DNA of 64,000 nt from Piscinibacter sp047602365 (GTDB taxonomy: Bacteria > Pseudomonadota > Gammaproteobacteria > Burkholderiales > Burkholderiaceae_C), in NCBI GenBank assembly GCA_047602365.1, contig JASGHM010000002.1, positions 2,418,001-2,482,000 on the forward strand. The letters run 5' to 3'. Shown here piece after piece: positions 28,302-38,370 of this stretch. Each line of letters begins with the position of its first letter. The stretch's first letter is position 1. The translations under genes and the position numbers were made by a program. Below the pieces are notes generated by a model. That model had not been told where the DNA came from. It was given only the letters and a program-made list of their open reading frames with translations, and ran no database searches.

Positions 28302-29374
28302 GCGGCCACCAGTCTTTCGATCTCATCGGCGACACGCGCGGCCGCCTTCGGTTTGGCCAGGGAACGCGCCTTGGTCGCCATCGCCAGCAGCGCCTCGCGC
28401 GTCAGGCCGGAGAGGATCTCGGCCAGGCGCTTGGGCGACAGTTCGCTCTGCGGCAGGTGCAGGCCGGCGCCCTGAGCGGCCAGCCACTGCGCGTTGTCGC
28501 GCTGGTGCGAGGTGGTTCTGACCACCAGCGGCACCAGCACCGACGCGACGCCGGCGGCGCACAGTTCGCTGACCGTCACCGCACCGGCACGGCAGACGAT
28601 GAGGTCGCAATCGGCCAGGCGCTGTGCCATGTCGTCGATGAAGGGCAGCAGTTCGGCCTCGACACCGGCGCGCTCGTAGCCGGCGCGCACGTCGTCCAGG
28701 TTCGCGTTGCCGGTCTGGTGCGTGACCTGCGGACGCTGGCCGATGTCGATCAGCGCCAGCGCCTGCGGCAGCGCGTCGTTGAGCGCTCGCGCGCCCAGGC
28801 TGCCGCCGACCACCAGCACACGCAGGCGCCCCGTGCGGCCGACGAAGCGTTGCGCCGGCTCGGGCAGCGCCTCGATCTCGGCACGCACCGGGTTGCCGGT
28901 GACCACCGCGTTCTTCACCTTGGCGAGCGTCGCGCCGTCGAAGCCGAAGGCGATGCGGTCGGCCACCGGCAGCAGCGCCTTGTTGCTCATCAGCAATGCC
29001 GCGTCGGCGTTGACCAGCACCAGCGGCTTGCCCAGCAGCGAGGCCATCAGCCCGCCGGGGAAGCAGACATAACCACCCATGCCGAGCACCGCACTGGCGC
29101 GACGCGCACGCAGGATGCGCAGGCAGGACCCGAATGCCGCCAGCAGGCGCAGTCCGCCGGTCATCGTGTGCAGCAGCCCCTTGCCGCGCAGGCCGCTGAA
29201 GGTGATGGTGTCCATCGGGATGCCCGAGGGCGGCACCAGCTTGTTCTCCATGCCGTGCGTGGTGCCCAGCCAGCTGACCGTCCAGCCGCGCGACAGCATC
29301 TCGCGCGCCACCGCGAGGCCGGGGATCACGTGCCCGCCGGTGCCGGCGGCCATGACAACGAGGTGGCGCGTCAC
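28298..29374 (-). CDS. murG: Lipid II synthase MurG (UDP-GlcNAc transferase)
   Basis: Peripheral membrane GT-B glycosyltransferase adding GlcNAc to lipid I. MAAGTGGHVIPGLAVA is the first glycine-rich loop, LGMGGYVCFPGG the second, and VVGGSLGARALN and CRAGAVTVSEL belong to the nucleotide-sugar site. A GTG start at 29374 overlaps the ftsW stop (GTGA), the usual coupling in this cluster, and gives 358 residues beginning TRHLVVMAAGTGG. Confidence 0.96.
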
Positions 29375-30648
29375 GATCGCCCCCCTCTCATCATCTGGCG
29401 GTTCTCGACGTCGATGCGCAGCACGACCGCCAGCGCGACCAGGTTCATCACGATCGCCGAGCCGCCGTAGCTCATCAGCGGCAGCGTCAGGCCCTTGGTC
29501 GGCAGCACGCCGAGGTTGACGCCCATGTTGATGAAGGCCTGGCCGCCGAACCAGATGCCGACGCCCTGCGCATACAGGCCGGCGAACACGCGGTCCAGCG
29601 CGATCGACTGGCGGCCGATGTGGAAGATGCGCCGCGTCAGCCAGAAGAACGCGACGATCACGCCGGCCACGCCGATGAAGCCGAGTTCCTCGCCGATCAC
29701 GGCGAGCAGGAAGTCGGTGTGCGCCTCGGGCAGGTAGTGCAGCTTCTCGACGCTCGAGCCCAGGCCCTGGCCGAAGAACTCGCCGCGGCCGAAGGCGATC
29801 AGCGAGTGCGTCAGCTGGTAGGCCTTGCCGAGCGCGTACTCCGGGTCCCAGGGGCGCAGGTAGGCGAAGATGCGCTCGCGCTTCTCGGGGCTCGACGCGA
29901 TCACCAGCACGAAGGAGCCGACCAGCACCGCGCCGCTGAGCAGGAACATGCGGCCGTTGACACCGCCGAGGAACAGGATGCCCATCGAGATGATGGCCAC
30001 CACCATGAAGGCGCCCATGTCGGGCTCGCGCAGCAGCAGGAAGCCGGTGAAGCCCAGCGCCACCGCCATCGGCCAGACAGCGCGAACGAAGTTCTCCTTC
30101 ACGTCCATCTTGCGCGTCATGTAGCTGGCGGCGTACATCGCCATCGCCACCTTGGCCAGTTCGCTGGGCTGGAAGTTGATGAAGCCGAGCGGGATCCAGC
30201 GCCGCGAGTTGTTGACCACCTTGCCGATGAAGGGCACCAGCACCAGCACCAGCAGCACCAGCGCGGCGACGAACAGCCACGGCGCCACCTTCTCCCACAC
30301 CGCCACCGGGATCTGCACCACGACGAGCGCGGCCAGCACCGCGATGCCGATCTGCATCGCGTGTCGGGTCAGGAAATGCGTGTTGGCGTAGCGCGCGAAC
30401 TTCGGGCTGTCGGGCAGCGCCACCGAGGCGCTGTAGACCATCACCAGGCCGAGCGCGAGCAGGCCGACGACGACCCAGACCAGTGCCTGGTCGAAGCCGA
30501 GCAGGCGCGGCGGCTGGCCGCTGCCGACGTTGATCCAGTCGCGCACCGGCACCGGCCGGCCGTCGTCCTTCTTCTTGCGCCCGGCCAGCCAGGCGGCGAT
30601 GCGTTCGCGCCAGCCCTGCCAGGGCGAACGGGCGAGCACGCTGCTCAT
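29371..30648 (-). CDS. ftsW: Peptidoglycan polymerase FtsW (SEDS family)
   Basis: A polytopic SEDS glycosyltransferase of the divisome, 425 residues with about ten helices. Conserved motifs are GLVMVYSASVA in the first helix, RRWIPLGFINFQPSELAK, LLLREPDMGAFMV, and GVLPTKGLTLPLMSYGGSA near the end, all typical of FtsW/RodA. A cytoplasmic N-terminal extension of about 50 residues is rich in charged residues (AGRKKKDDGRP). The ATG overlaps the murD stop by 4 bases. Confidence 0.96.
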   Translation of the reverse strand: MSSVLARSPWQGWRERIAAWLAGRKKKDDGRPVPVRDWINVGSGQPPRLLGFDQALVWVVVGLLALGLVMVYSASVALPDSPKFARYANTHFLTRHAMQIGIAVLAALVVVQIPVAVWEKVAPWLFVAALVLLVLVLVPFIGKVVNNSRRWIPLGFINFQPSELAKVAMAMYAASYMTRKMDVKENFVRAVWPMAVALGFTGFLLLREPDMGAFMVVAIISMGILFLGGVNGRMFLLSGAVLVGSFVLVIASSPEKRERIFAYLRPWDPEYALGKAYQLTHSLIAFGRGEFFGQGLGSSVEKLHYLPEAHTDFLLAVIGEELGFIGVAGVIVAFFWLTRRIFHIGRQSIALDRVFAGLYAQGVGIWFGGQAFINMGVNLGVLPTKGLTLPLMSYGGSAIVMNLVALAVVLRIDVENRQMMRGGRS

Positions 30649-32193
30649 GCCGAGACCTCCCCGCGGTCGGCGGCGATCGCTTGCACCGTGGCGACGAACA
30701 CCTCGGCACGGTGTGCATAGTTGCGGAACATGTCCAGGCTGGCGCAGGCCGGGCTGAGCAGCACCGCGTCGCCGGCGTGGGCCCGCTCGAAGCTCCAGCG
30801 CACGGCAGCTTCCAGCGTGTCGTGGCGCTGCAGCGGCAGCGCCAGGCCGGCCAGCGCCTGCTCGATGCGCTCGGCGTCGCGGCCGATGGTGGCGACCGCG
30901 CGCCCATGGCGCTCGACCGGCGCGCGCAGCGGCGCGAAGTCCTGGCCCTTGCCGTCGCCGCCGAGGATGACCACCAGCTTCGCCGGCGCCTTGTCGGCCC
31001 CCAGGCCGTCGAGCGCTGCGACCGTCGCGCCGACGTTGGTGCCCTTGCTGTCGTCGAAGGCGTCGACACCGTCGACAGTGAGCACGAATTCGACCCGGTG
31101 CGGCTCGCCGCCGTACTCGCGCAGGCCGTGCAGCATCGGCGCCAGCGGGCAGCCGATCGCGGTGGCCAGCGCCAGCGCGGCCAGCGCGTTGGCGGCGTTG
31201 TGGCGGCCGCGCACGCGCAGCGCGTCGGCCGGCATCAGGCGCTGGATGTGCAGTTCCTCTTCGACCTCGCCCTTGCCGCGCTTGATCGTCTCGTCGGCCT
31301 CCATCGCGCGCACCAGCCAGGCCATGCCGTTCTCGCTGCACAGGCCGAAGTCGCCGGGGCGGGTCGGCTCGCCGAGGCCGAAGCGGATCACGTTGCGCTC
31401 GATCGGCTTCGCGCCGCGCCCTTTCTGCGGGATGGGCTCGGGCACCAGCTTCTCGACCGCCGGATCGTCGCGGTTGATGACCATGACGGCGGTCTTGCCG
31501 AACACACGCGCCTTGGCGGCGACATAGGCCGCCATCGAGCCGTGCCAGTCGAGGTGGTCTTCGGTGATGTTGAGCACCGTCGCCGCGTCGGGTTCGAAGC
31601 CCTTGGCCTCGTCGAGCTGGAAGCTGGACAGTTCCAGCACCCAGACCTCGGGCAGCGGCTGCGGCTCGTCCTCGCGCGCCGCAGCGTCCAGCGCCTCGGC
31701 CAGCGTCTGCAGCATGGTCGGGCCGATGTTGCCGGCCATGGCGACGCGCTTGCCGGCACGTTCGACCAGCAGCGCCGTCATCGCCGTCGTCGTGGTCTTG
31801 CCGTTGGTGCCGGTGATGGCCAGCAAGCCTCGGTGCATAAGCCTGCGCTTCCTTCAGGTCGGCAAGCGCACGCGCGAACAGTTCGAGTTCGCCCTGCACC
31901 AGCACGCCGGTTTCGGCTGCGCGTGCCAGCGGGCCGGCAATGCGCGGGTCGTTCGGTGCGAGGCCGGGGCTCTTCAGGATCAGCTTGATGCCGGCGAAGG
32001 CTTCGTCCGTCAGCGCGCCGCGCAGGCGCTGCGCCTGCGGCAGCGCATCGGCCAGCGCCGCATCCTGCGGCGCGTTGTCGCGCGAGTCCCAGACGCGCAC
32101 GCGCGCACCGTGGCGCGCGCACCAGCGTGCCATCGCCAGCCCCGATTCGCCGAGGCCGAGCACGAGCACGTCGATGTCGTTCAGGTAGTTCAT
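30645..32193 (-). CDS. murD: UDP-MurNAc-L-alanine--D-glutamate ligase MurD, frameshifted
   Basis: Second Mur ligase. The first part reads VLVLGLGESGLAMARWC, VRVWDSRDN, LILKSPGLAPNDP up to LKEAQAYAPR. At 31824-31827 the coding strand has AGGCTTGCTGG, while AGGCTGCTGG would continue as RLLAITGTNGKTTTTAM. The correct P-loop and all later motifs (VLNITEDHLDWHGSM, RGRHNAANALAAL, DSKGTNVGAT) are in the shifted frame down to the stop at 30645. Removing one base gives 515 residues, long but normal for Burkholderiales MurD. MurD is essential, so the break is most likely a sequence error. The start overlaps the mraY stop by one base (TGATG). Confidence 0.92.
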
Positions 32194-33371
32194 CAACGCA
32201 GCTTCAAGCTCGCCAGCCCGACCAGGCACAGCAGCATGGTGATGATCCAGAAGCGCACGACGACCTGCGTCTCCTTCCAGCCCGACTTCTCGAAGTGGTG
32301 GTGCAGCGGCGCCATCTTCAGGATGCGCCGGCCCTCGCCGTACTTCTTCTTCGTGTACTTGAACCAGCTGACCTGCGCCATCACCGACAGCGCCTCCAGC
32401 ACGAACACGCCGCCCATGATCCCGAGCACGATCTCCTGCCGGGTGATGACGGCGATGGTGCCCAGCGCGCCGCCCAGCGACAGCGCACCGACGTCGCCCA
32501 TGAAGACCTGCGCCGGGTGGGTGTTGAACCACAGGAACGCCAGGCCGGCGCCGGCCATCGCGGCGCAGAAGATCAGCAACTCGCCGGCACCGGGGATGTA
32601 GGGGAACAGCAGGTACTTGCTCCACACCGCGTTGCCGGTCACGTAGGCGAACACGCCGAGCGCCGAGCCGACCATCACCACCGGCATGATGGCCAGGCCG
32701 TCGAGGCCGTCGGTCAGGTTGACCGCGTTGCTCGCGCCGACGATCACGAAGTAGGTCAGCGCGATGAAGCCGAACACACCCAGCGGGTAGCTGATGGTCT
32801 TGAAGAAGGGCACGATCAGGTCGGCCTTGGGCGGCAGGTCGTTGCTGAAGCCGCTCTGCACCCAGCGCAGGAACAGCTCCAGCACGCGCAGGTTGGAGGT
32901 CTCCGAGACGCTGAAGGCGAGGTAGAGCGCTGCGATCAACCCGATCACCGACTGCCAGAAGTACTTCTCGCCCGAGCGCATGCCCTCGGGGTTCTTCTGC
33001 ACCACCTTGCGCCAGTCGTCGACCCAGCCGATCGCGCCGAAGCCCAGCGTCACCAGCAGCACGATCCAGACGAAGCGGTTGCTCCAGTCGAACCACAGCA
33101 GCGTCGACACCGCGATGCCGATCAGGATCAGCACGCCGCCCATGGTCGGCGTGCCGCTCTTGGCCAGGTGCTGCTGAATGCCGTACTCGCGGATCGGCTG
33201 GCCGATCTTCAGCTCGGTCAGGCGGCGGATCACCCAGGGGCCGAAGGCCAGGCCGATCAGCAGCGCGGTCATCGCTGCCATCACCGCGCGGAAGGTCAGG
33301 TACTGGAAGACGCGGAAGAAGCCGAACTCCGGCGACAGCGTCTGCAGCCATTGAGCGAGGCTAAGCAGCAT
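32193..33371 (-). CDS. mraY: Phospho-N-acetylmuramoyl-pentapeptide transferase MraY
   Basis: Polytopic enzyme making lipid I from UDP-MurNAc-pentapeptide and undecaprenyl phosphate. Signatures: KSGTPTMGGVLIL, the aspartate pair in GWVDDWRK, NAVNLTDGLDGLA, and the histidine motif MAPLHHHFEKSGW. It has 392 residues and about ten helices. It overlaps murF by 11 bases. Confidence 0.97.
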   Translation of the reverse strand: MLLSLAQWLQTLSPEFGFFRVFQYLTFRAVMAAMTALLIGLAFGPWVIRRLTELKIGQPIREYGIQQHLAKSGTPTMGGVLILIGIAVSTLLWFDWSNRFVWIVLLVTLGFGAIGWVDDWRKVVQKNPEGMRSGEKYFWQSVIGLIAALYLAFSVSETSNLRVLELFLRWVQSGFSNDLPPKADLIVPFFKTISYPLGVFGFIALTYFVIVGASNAVNLTDGLDGLAIMPVVMVGSALGVFAYVTGNAVWSKYLLFPYIPGAGELLIFCAAMAGAGLAFLWFNTHPAQVFMGDVGALSLGGALGTIAVITRQEIVLGIMGGVFVLEALSVMAQVSWFKYTKKKYGEGRRILKMAPLHHHFEKSGWKETQVVVRFWIITMLLCLVGLASLKLR

Positions 33372-34746
33372 GGCCGCCTCCTTCCGCGAGCGCGGCGACG
33401 ACCCGCTCCATCTTCATGAAGCGCGAACCCTTGACGACGATGGATGCGGCCGCCGGCGCCTCGCCCAGCGCCGCGATCAGCGCCGGCGCGTCGGCGAAGT
33501 GGCGCGCGCCGGGGCAGGCCGTGGCGGCATGCCGCATCAGCTCGCCGGCGACCCAGACCTGCTCGATGCCGCGTTGCTTCGCGTAGGCGCCGACCTCGGC
33601 GTGGAAGGCCGGGCCCTGGTCGCCGACCTCGCCCATGTCGCCGAGCAGCAGCCAGCGCGGGCCGGGCAGACCGGCGAGCACGTCGATGGCGGCGCGCACC
33701 GAGTCCGGGTTGGCGTTGTAGCTGTCGTCGACCAGGGTGACCCGGCGTCCGCCGCGCACGATGGCCTTCAGCTGCGACCGGCCCTTGACCGGCTCGAAGG
33801 CTTGCAGACCGCGCACCACCGCATCGAGCGGGCAGCCGGCAGCCAGCGCGCAGGCGGTGGCCGCCAGCGCGTTGCGCACGTTGTGCTCGCCGGCGACCCG
33901 CAGCGCCAGCGTGGTCGCGCCGGCCGGCGTCTTCAGCAGCAGCGACCAGTGGTCGCCCTGCCACGTGGCCCGGCCGCTGACTTCCGCCTCGCCGTCGGCG
34001 CCGAAGCGCATCAGGCGGCGGCTGCCGGCCAGCTCGCGCCACAGCGGCGCATGTTCGTCGCGGGCCGGGAACACCGCCGTGCCGTTGACCGGCAGCGCAG
34101 CGAATACGCTGCCGTTCTCGCGCGCCACCGCCTCGACGCTGGCCATGAACTCCTGGTGCTCGCGCTGCGCGTTGTTGACCAGCGCGACGGTGGGCGCAGT
34201 GGTCGCCGCCAGCTGGGCGATCTCGCCCGGGTGGTTCATGCCCAGCTCGACCACCGCGGCACGGTGCCACTGATCGTCGTTCTGGCGCAGGCGCAGCAGC
34301 GTCAGCGGCACACCGATGTGGTTGTTGAAGTTGCCTTCGGTGGCCAGCGCGGCGTCGCCGACCCAGGCGCGCAGGATGCTGGCGGTCATCTGCGTGACCG
34401 TGGTCTTGCCGTTGCTGCCGGTCACCGCGATCAGCGGCAGCGTGTGGCGCGCACGCCAGCCGCCGGCGAGCTGCAGCAGCGCAGCGCCGCTGTCGGCCAC
34501 TTCCAGCCCGGGCAGGCCAGCAGCCACCAGGCCGCGTTCGACCAGTGCCGCCGCCGCGCCAGCGGCCTTGGCCTGGGCGAGGAAGTCGTTGGCATCGAAG
34601 CGCTCGCCACGCAGCGCGACGAACAGGTCGCCGGCGCGCAGGCTGCGCGTGTCGGTGTGCACACGCGCTATGGTCAGCGACGGGTCGCCGACCAGCGTCG
34701 CTTCGGGCAGCAGCGAGTACAGCCTCGCCAGCGTCGTCATGCTCAT
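33361..34746 (-). CDS. murF: UDP-MurNAc-tripeptide--D-alanyl-D-alanine ligase MurF
   Basis: Adds the D-Ala-D-Ala dipeptide. Motifs: VHTDTRSLRAGDLFVALRG in the substrate domain, AVTGSNGKTTVTQM (P-loop), TEGNFNNHIGVPLTLL, VELGMNHPGEI, and VDDSYNANPDSVRAAID. Length 461 residues. The ATG at 34746 overlaps the murE stop (ATGA); a second ATG two codons later (34740) is also possible. Confidence 0.97.
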   Translation of the reverse strand: MSMTTLARLYSLLPEATLVGDPSLTIARVHTDTRSLRAGDLFVALRGERFDANDFLAQAKAAGAAAALVERGLVAAGLPGLEVADSGAALLQLAGGWRARHTLPLIAVTGSNGKTTVTQMTASILRAWVGDAALATEGNFNNHIGVPLTLLRLRQNDDQWHRAAVVELGMNHPGEIAQLAATTAPTVALVNNAQREHQEFMASVEAVARENGSVFAALPVNGTAVFPARDEHAPLWRELAGSRRLMRFGADGEAEVSGRATWQGDHWSLLLKTPAGATTLALRVAGEHNVRNALAATACALAAGCPLDAVVRGLQAFEPVKGRSQLKAIVRGGRRVTLVDDSYNANPDSVRAAIDVLAGLPGPRWLLLGDMGEVGDQGPAFHAEVGAYAKQRGIEQVWVAGELMRHAATACPGARHFADAPALIAALGEAPAAASIVVKGSRFMKMERVVAALAEGGGHAA

Positions 34747-36251
34747 GAGCGTGCCTCCAGCGCGAAGTGCGCCTCGGCGATGTCGGAGAACGGCTGCTTG
34801 ACGCCGGCGATCTCCTGGTAGTCCTCGTGGCCCTTGCCCGCCAGCAGGATCACGTCGTTGGCCGCGGCTTCCCGCACGGCCGTGACGATCGCCTTGCGGC
34901 GGTCCTCGATCACCTTGACGCGCTCCTGGCTGCCGGCCAGGCCGGCGACGATCTGCAGCAGGATGAAGGCCGGCGATTCGTGGCGCGGGTTGTCGCTGGT
35001 CAGCACGACCTGGTCGGCCAGGCGCTGGGCGATCGCGCCCATCAGTGGGCGCTTGGCGCTGTCGCGGTTGCCGCCGCAGCCGAACACGACCCACAGCCGG
35101 CCGCCACGCTGCTGAGCGAACGGCCGCAGCGCCTGCAGCGCCTTGTCCAGCGCGTCGGGCGAATGGGCGTAGTCGACCACCACCTCGGGCCCGGGCCGCG
35201 CGGCCTCGACCCGCTGCATGCGGCCGGGCACCGGCGTCAGCACCGCGCAGGCGGCGGCGGCGTCGGCCAGCGGCACACCCAGCGCACGCAGGCCACCGAT
35301 CACCGCCAGCAGGTTGGAGACGTTGTACTCGCCGATCAGCGTGCTGCGCACTGCGGCCTTCGCCGCGCCCTCGACCACGTCGAAGGCCAGGCCGCCGTCG
35401 CGGTAGGCGATCGCCTCGGCGCGCAGGCGCGCGCTCTGGCGCAGCGAGTAGGTCCAGGCCTCGGGGCCGCGCAGTTGCGCGACGATCTCCTCGCCCTTCG
35501 GGTCGTCGAGGTTGATCACGGCGGCGCGCAGACCCGGCCAGTCGAACAGCGCACGCTTGGCCTCCCAGTAGGCGGCCATGCTGCCGTGGAAGTCGAGGTG
35601 GTCCTGCGTGAAGTTGGTGAACAGCGCGACGGTGATGCGCGTGCCGGCCAGGCGTTGCTCGACCAGACCGATCGACGAGGCTTCGATCGCGCAGGCGGCG
35701 AAGCCGTCGTCGACGAAGCGCCGCAGCGCCAGCTGCAGCGTCACCGGGTCGGGGGTGGTCAGGCCGGTGGCTTGCAGACCTTCCGGCGGTTCGCCCCCCG
35801 ACGCGCCCTGGCGCGGCGGTTCACCAATCCCCAGGGTGCCGACCACGCCGCAGCGCCGCCCCAGGTGGCGCAGCGCCTGCGCAGTCCACCAGGCGGTCGA
35901 GGTCTTGCCGTTGGTGCCGGTGGTCGCGACCACCTGCAGTGCTTCGCTCGGCTGCTGCCAGAACGCCGCGGCGATCTCTCCGGTGTGCGCCTTCAACCCG
36001 GCCAGCACAGCCACCGGCGCACCGGTGGCGAAGTCGAAGGCCTCGAGACCGTCGGCCTCGACCAGGCAGGCCACGGCGCCCGCGGCCAGCGCGGCCTTGA
36101 CGTACTGGCGGCCGTCCAGCGCGTGGCCGGGCCAGGCGATGAAGGCGTCGCCCGGCTGCACACGACGGCTGTCGGTGGTCAGCGCGCGCACGCCGCGCCG
36201 CGCCAGCCAGTCGCCGGCGGCGCGGATGTCGGGCAGGTGCTGCAGCGCCAT
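34743..36251 (-). CDS. murE: UDP-MurNAc-L-Ala-D-Glu--meso-diaminopimelate ligase MurE
   Basis: Third Mur ligase, 502 residues. P-loop TTGTNGKTSTAWW, AIEASSIGLVEQRL, FTNFTQDHLDFHGSM and VVDYAHSPDALDKAL are present. TSDNPRHES is the DNPR motif that selects meso-diaminopimelate, so the wall is Gram-negative A1-gamma type. Between VVGTLGIG and LQATGLTTPDP there is a proline/glycine-rich insert (EPPRQGASGGEPPEG) encoded by a repeat-like GC-rich segment at about 35779-35826. The start overlaps the ftsI stop by one base. Confidence 0.97.
   Translation of the reverse strand: MALQHLPDIRAAGDWLARRGVRALTTDSRRVQPGDAFIAWPGHALDGRQYVKAALAAGAVACLVEADGLEAFDFATGAPVAVLAGLKAHTGEIAAAFWQQPSEALQVVATTGTNGKTSTAWWTAQALRHLGRRCGVVGTLGIGEPPRQGASGGEPPEGLQATGLTTPDPVTLQLALRRFVDDGFAACAIEASSIGLVEQRLAGTRITVALFTNFTQDHLDFHGSMAAYWEAKRALFDWPGLRAAVINLDDPKGEEIVAQLRGPEAWTYSLRQSARLRAEAIAYRDGGLAFDVVEGAAKAAVRSTLIGEYNVSNLLAVIGGLRALGVPLADAAAACAVLTPVPGRMQRVEAARPGPEVVVDYAHSPDALDKALQALRPFAQQRGGRLWVVFGCGGNRDSAKRPLMGAIAQRLADQVVLTSDNPRHESPAFILLQIVAGLAGSQERVKVIEDRRKAIVTAVREAAANDVILLAGKGHEDYQEIAGVKQPFSDIAEAHFALEARS
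35785..35822. repeat. GC-rich repeat-like segment inside murE
   Basis: Two direct copies of GGCGGTTC (35785-35792 and 35815-35822) flank a C-run and an inverted repeat, CGCGCC at 35802-35807 and GGCGCG at 35810-35815. It is translated in frame as a proline/glycine-rich insertion in MurE. A related core, GGCGGGTTCGCC, occurs at 10485-10496 (start of chpA) and 14328-14339 (upstream of pilG). Confidence 0.4.
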
Positions 36252-38074
36252 CAGTAGCTCTCCGCCACGACGGGCACGTCGCGCGCGACGATCTGCGACT
36301 TGACGTCCAGGTCGGGCTGCACCGCCATCGAGCGCAGCGTCTGCTGCACCACCTGGCTGAACACCGGCGCGGCGACGTCGCCACCGAAGAACTTGCCGGC
36401 GCGCGGCTCGTCGATCATCACCGCGACGACGATGCGCGGCTTGTCGGCCGGCGCCATGCCGACGAACCAGCCGCGGTGACGGTCCTGCGCGTAGCGCTTC
36501 TCCTTGTCCAGCCACTTGCGCGAGGTGCCGGTCTTGCCGGCCACCGAGTAGCCGGGCACCTGCGCCTTCAGCGCGGTGCCGCCCGGCTGGGTGACCATCG
36601 CCAGCATCTTGCGCACCGCCTTCGCTGTCTGCGGCGACACCACCTGCTGGCGCACCTGCGGTTCGACCGGGTCACCGTCGGGCGGCAGCACCAGCGACAG
36701 CGGCACCATGTCGCCGTCGCGCGCGAACACGGTGTAGGACTGCGCCAGCTGCATCAGCGACACCGACACGCCGTAGCCGAACCCGACCGTCGCCTGGTCG
36801 ATCGGCCGCCAGGCGGTGTGCGAGCGCAGCTTGCCGGTGACGCGACCGGGGAAGTCGATCTGCGGCTTCTGGCCGAAGCCGACGCGGGTGTACATGTCCC
36901 AGATCTCGCGCGCCGGCATGGTCATCGCCATCTTCGCGGTGCCGACGTTGCTCGACTTCTGCACGATCTGCTCGACGGTCATCATCGGCTGCGAGTGCTC
37001 GTCGGTGATCGGCAGCCCGGTGATGAAGAGCTGGCGCGGCGTCACCAGCACGTCGCTGGGCCGGAAGCGCCCCGACTCGACGGCCAGCGCGGCGATGAAG
37101 GGCTTCATCGTCGAGCCCGGCTCGGCGGTGTCGACCAGCGCGAGGTTGCGTCGCGCGCTGGCCGGGCTGCCGCCACGCTGGCCCGGTACGAAACTCGGGT
37201 AGTTGGCCATCGCCAGCACACCGCCGGTCTGCGCGTCCAGCACCACCACGCTGCCGCTGGCGGCGCGGTGCTCGGCGACCGCGTCGCGCACACGCTGGTA
37301 GGCGTAGAACTGGATCTTCGAGTCGATGGTCAGGCGCAGGTCGCGGCCGTCGACCGGCGCGACGCTGTCGCCGATGTCCTCGACGACACGGCCGAGCCGG
37401 TCCTTGATGACACGACGTGTGCCGTCGGTGCCGGCCAGCTCGCGCTCGTGGGCGAATTCGACACCCTCCTGGCCGCGTTCGTCGGCGTTGGTCGAACCGA
37501 CCACGTGCGCGGCCGACTCGCCCTCGGGGTACTTGCGCTTGTACTCGCGCACCTGGTGCACGCCCTTCAGGCCCAGCGCCGCGACGTCCTTGCCGACCTG
37601 TTCCTCGGCCTGGCGGCGCAGCCAGACGAAGTTCGGGTTCTTCTCCAGCTTGTCGTCGAGCTCGGCGGCCGTCATGCCCAGCACCTTGGCGAGCGAACGC
37701 TTCTGCGCCCGGTCGGCCTCGAAGTCCTTGGGAATCACCCAGATCGACGGCGCCGGCACGCTGACGGCGAGGATCTGGCCGTTGCGGTCGAGGATGCGGC
37801 CGCGGCTGGCCGGCAGGTCGAGCTGGCGCGCGAAGCGGATCTCGCCCTGCTTCTGGAAGAAGTCGTTGCCCAGCACCTGGATGTACAGCGCGCGGCCGAT
37901 CAGCACGAGGAAGCTCGCGGCGACCATGCCGACGACGAACTTCGAACGCCACGGCGGCGTCTTCGAGGCCAGCAGCGGGCTGGTCGAGTAGGCGACGCTG
38001 CGCGCCGGCAGCGCGCCGCTGCGCGAGCGCACCGGGTTGCTGCCGTCGCGGCGGAACAGGCGGCCGAGCTTCAT
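36251..38074 (-). CDS. ftsI: Division-specific transpeptidase FtsI (PBP3)
   Basis: Class B penicillin-binding protein, 607 residues. One N-terminal membrane anchor (FVVGMVAASFLVLIGRALYI) is followed by the pedestal domain (DLPASRGRILDRNGQILA) and the transpeptidase domain. The active-site triad is clear: STMK near residue 320, SSN near 373, KTGT near 512. The start at 38074 overlaps the ftsL stop by 4 bases and gives MKLGRLFRRDG. Confidence 0.97.
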   Translation of the reverse strand: MKLGRLFRRDGSNPVRSRSGALPARSVAYSTSPLLASKTPPWRSKFVVGMVAASFLVLIGRALYIQVLGNDFFQKQGEIRFARQLDLPASRGRILDRNGQILAVSVPAPSIWVIPKDFEADRAQKRSLAKVLGMTAAELDDKLEKNPNFVWLRRQAEEQVGKDVAALGLKGVHQVREYKRKYPEGESAAHVVGSTNADERGQEGVEFAHERELAGTDGTRRVIKDRLGRVVEDIGDSVAPVDGRDLRLTIDSKIQFYAYQRVRDAVAEHRAASGSVVVLDAQTGGVLAMANYPSFVPGQRGGSPASARRNLALVDTAEPGSTMKPFIAALAVESGRFRPSDVLVTPRQLFITGLPITDEHSQPMMTVEQIVQKSSNVGTAKMAMTMPAREIWDMYTRVGFGQKPQIDFPGRVTGKLRSHTAWRPIDQATVGFGYGVSVSLMQLAQSYTVFARDGDMVPLSLVLPPDGDPVEPQVRQQVVSPQTAKAVRKMLAMVTQPGGTALKAQVPGYSVAGKTGTSRKWLDKEKRYAQDRHRGWFVGMAPADKPRIVVAVMIDEPRAGKFFGGDVAAPVFSQVVQQTLRSMAVQPDLDVKSQIVARDVPVVAESY

Positions 38075-38370
38075 CGTGCGCCTCCGGCGGCCGGCGCCGA
38101 AGCCGCGGCCGCGTAGGTCACGTACTGCGTCACCGCCGGCGTCGCGTTGCGCATCGCCAGGCGTTCGCGGGCGAGGCGCTCGACCTTCAGCGGCGTGGCC
38201 TGCGCCTGGCGCTCGGCCTGCAGGCGCTCGTGCTCGGTGTCCAGCGCCTTCTCCTCGTTGCGCGCGGCGTCGAGCTCGGCGTAGAGGCGGCGGGCGTCGT
38301 AGGACACCCGCACCAGGTAGACGCTGCTGGCCAGCAGCACCAGGAACAGCAGCACGTTCAAGCGGTTCAT
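38071..38370 (-). CDS. ftsL: Cell division protein FtsL
   Basis: A 99-residue bitopic protein with one transmembrane helix (LNVLLFLVLLASSVYLVRV) close to the N-terminus and a periplasmic coiled coil rich in leucine, glutamate and arginine (LYAELDAARNEEKALDTEHERLQ). Size, topology and position between rsmH and ftsI identify it. It overlaps both neighbours by 4 bases. Confidence 0.92.
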   Translation of the reverse strand: MNRLNVLLFLVLLASSVYLVRVSYDARRLYAELDAARNEEKALDTEHERLQAERQAQATPLKVERLARERLAMRNATPAVTQYVTYAAAASAPAAGGAR

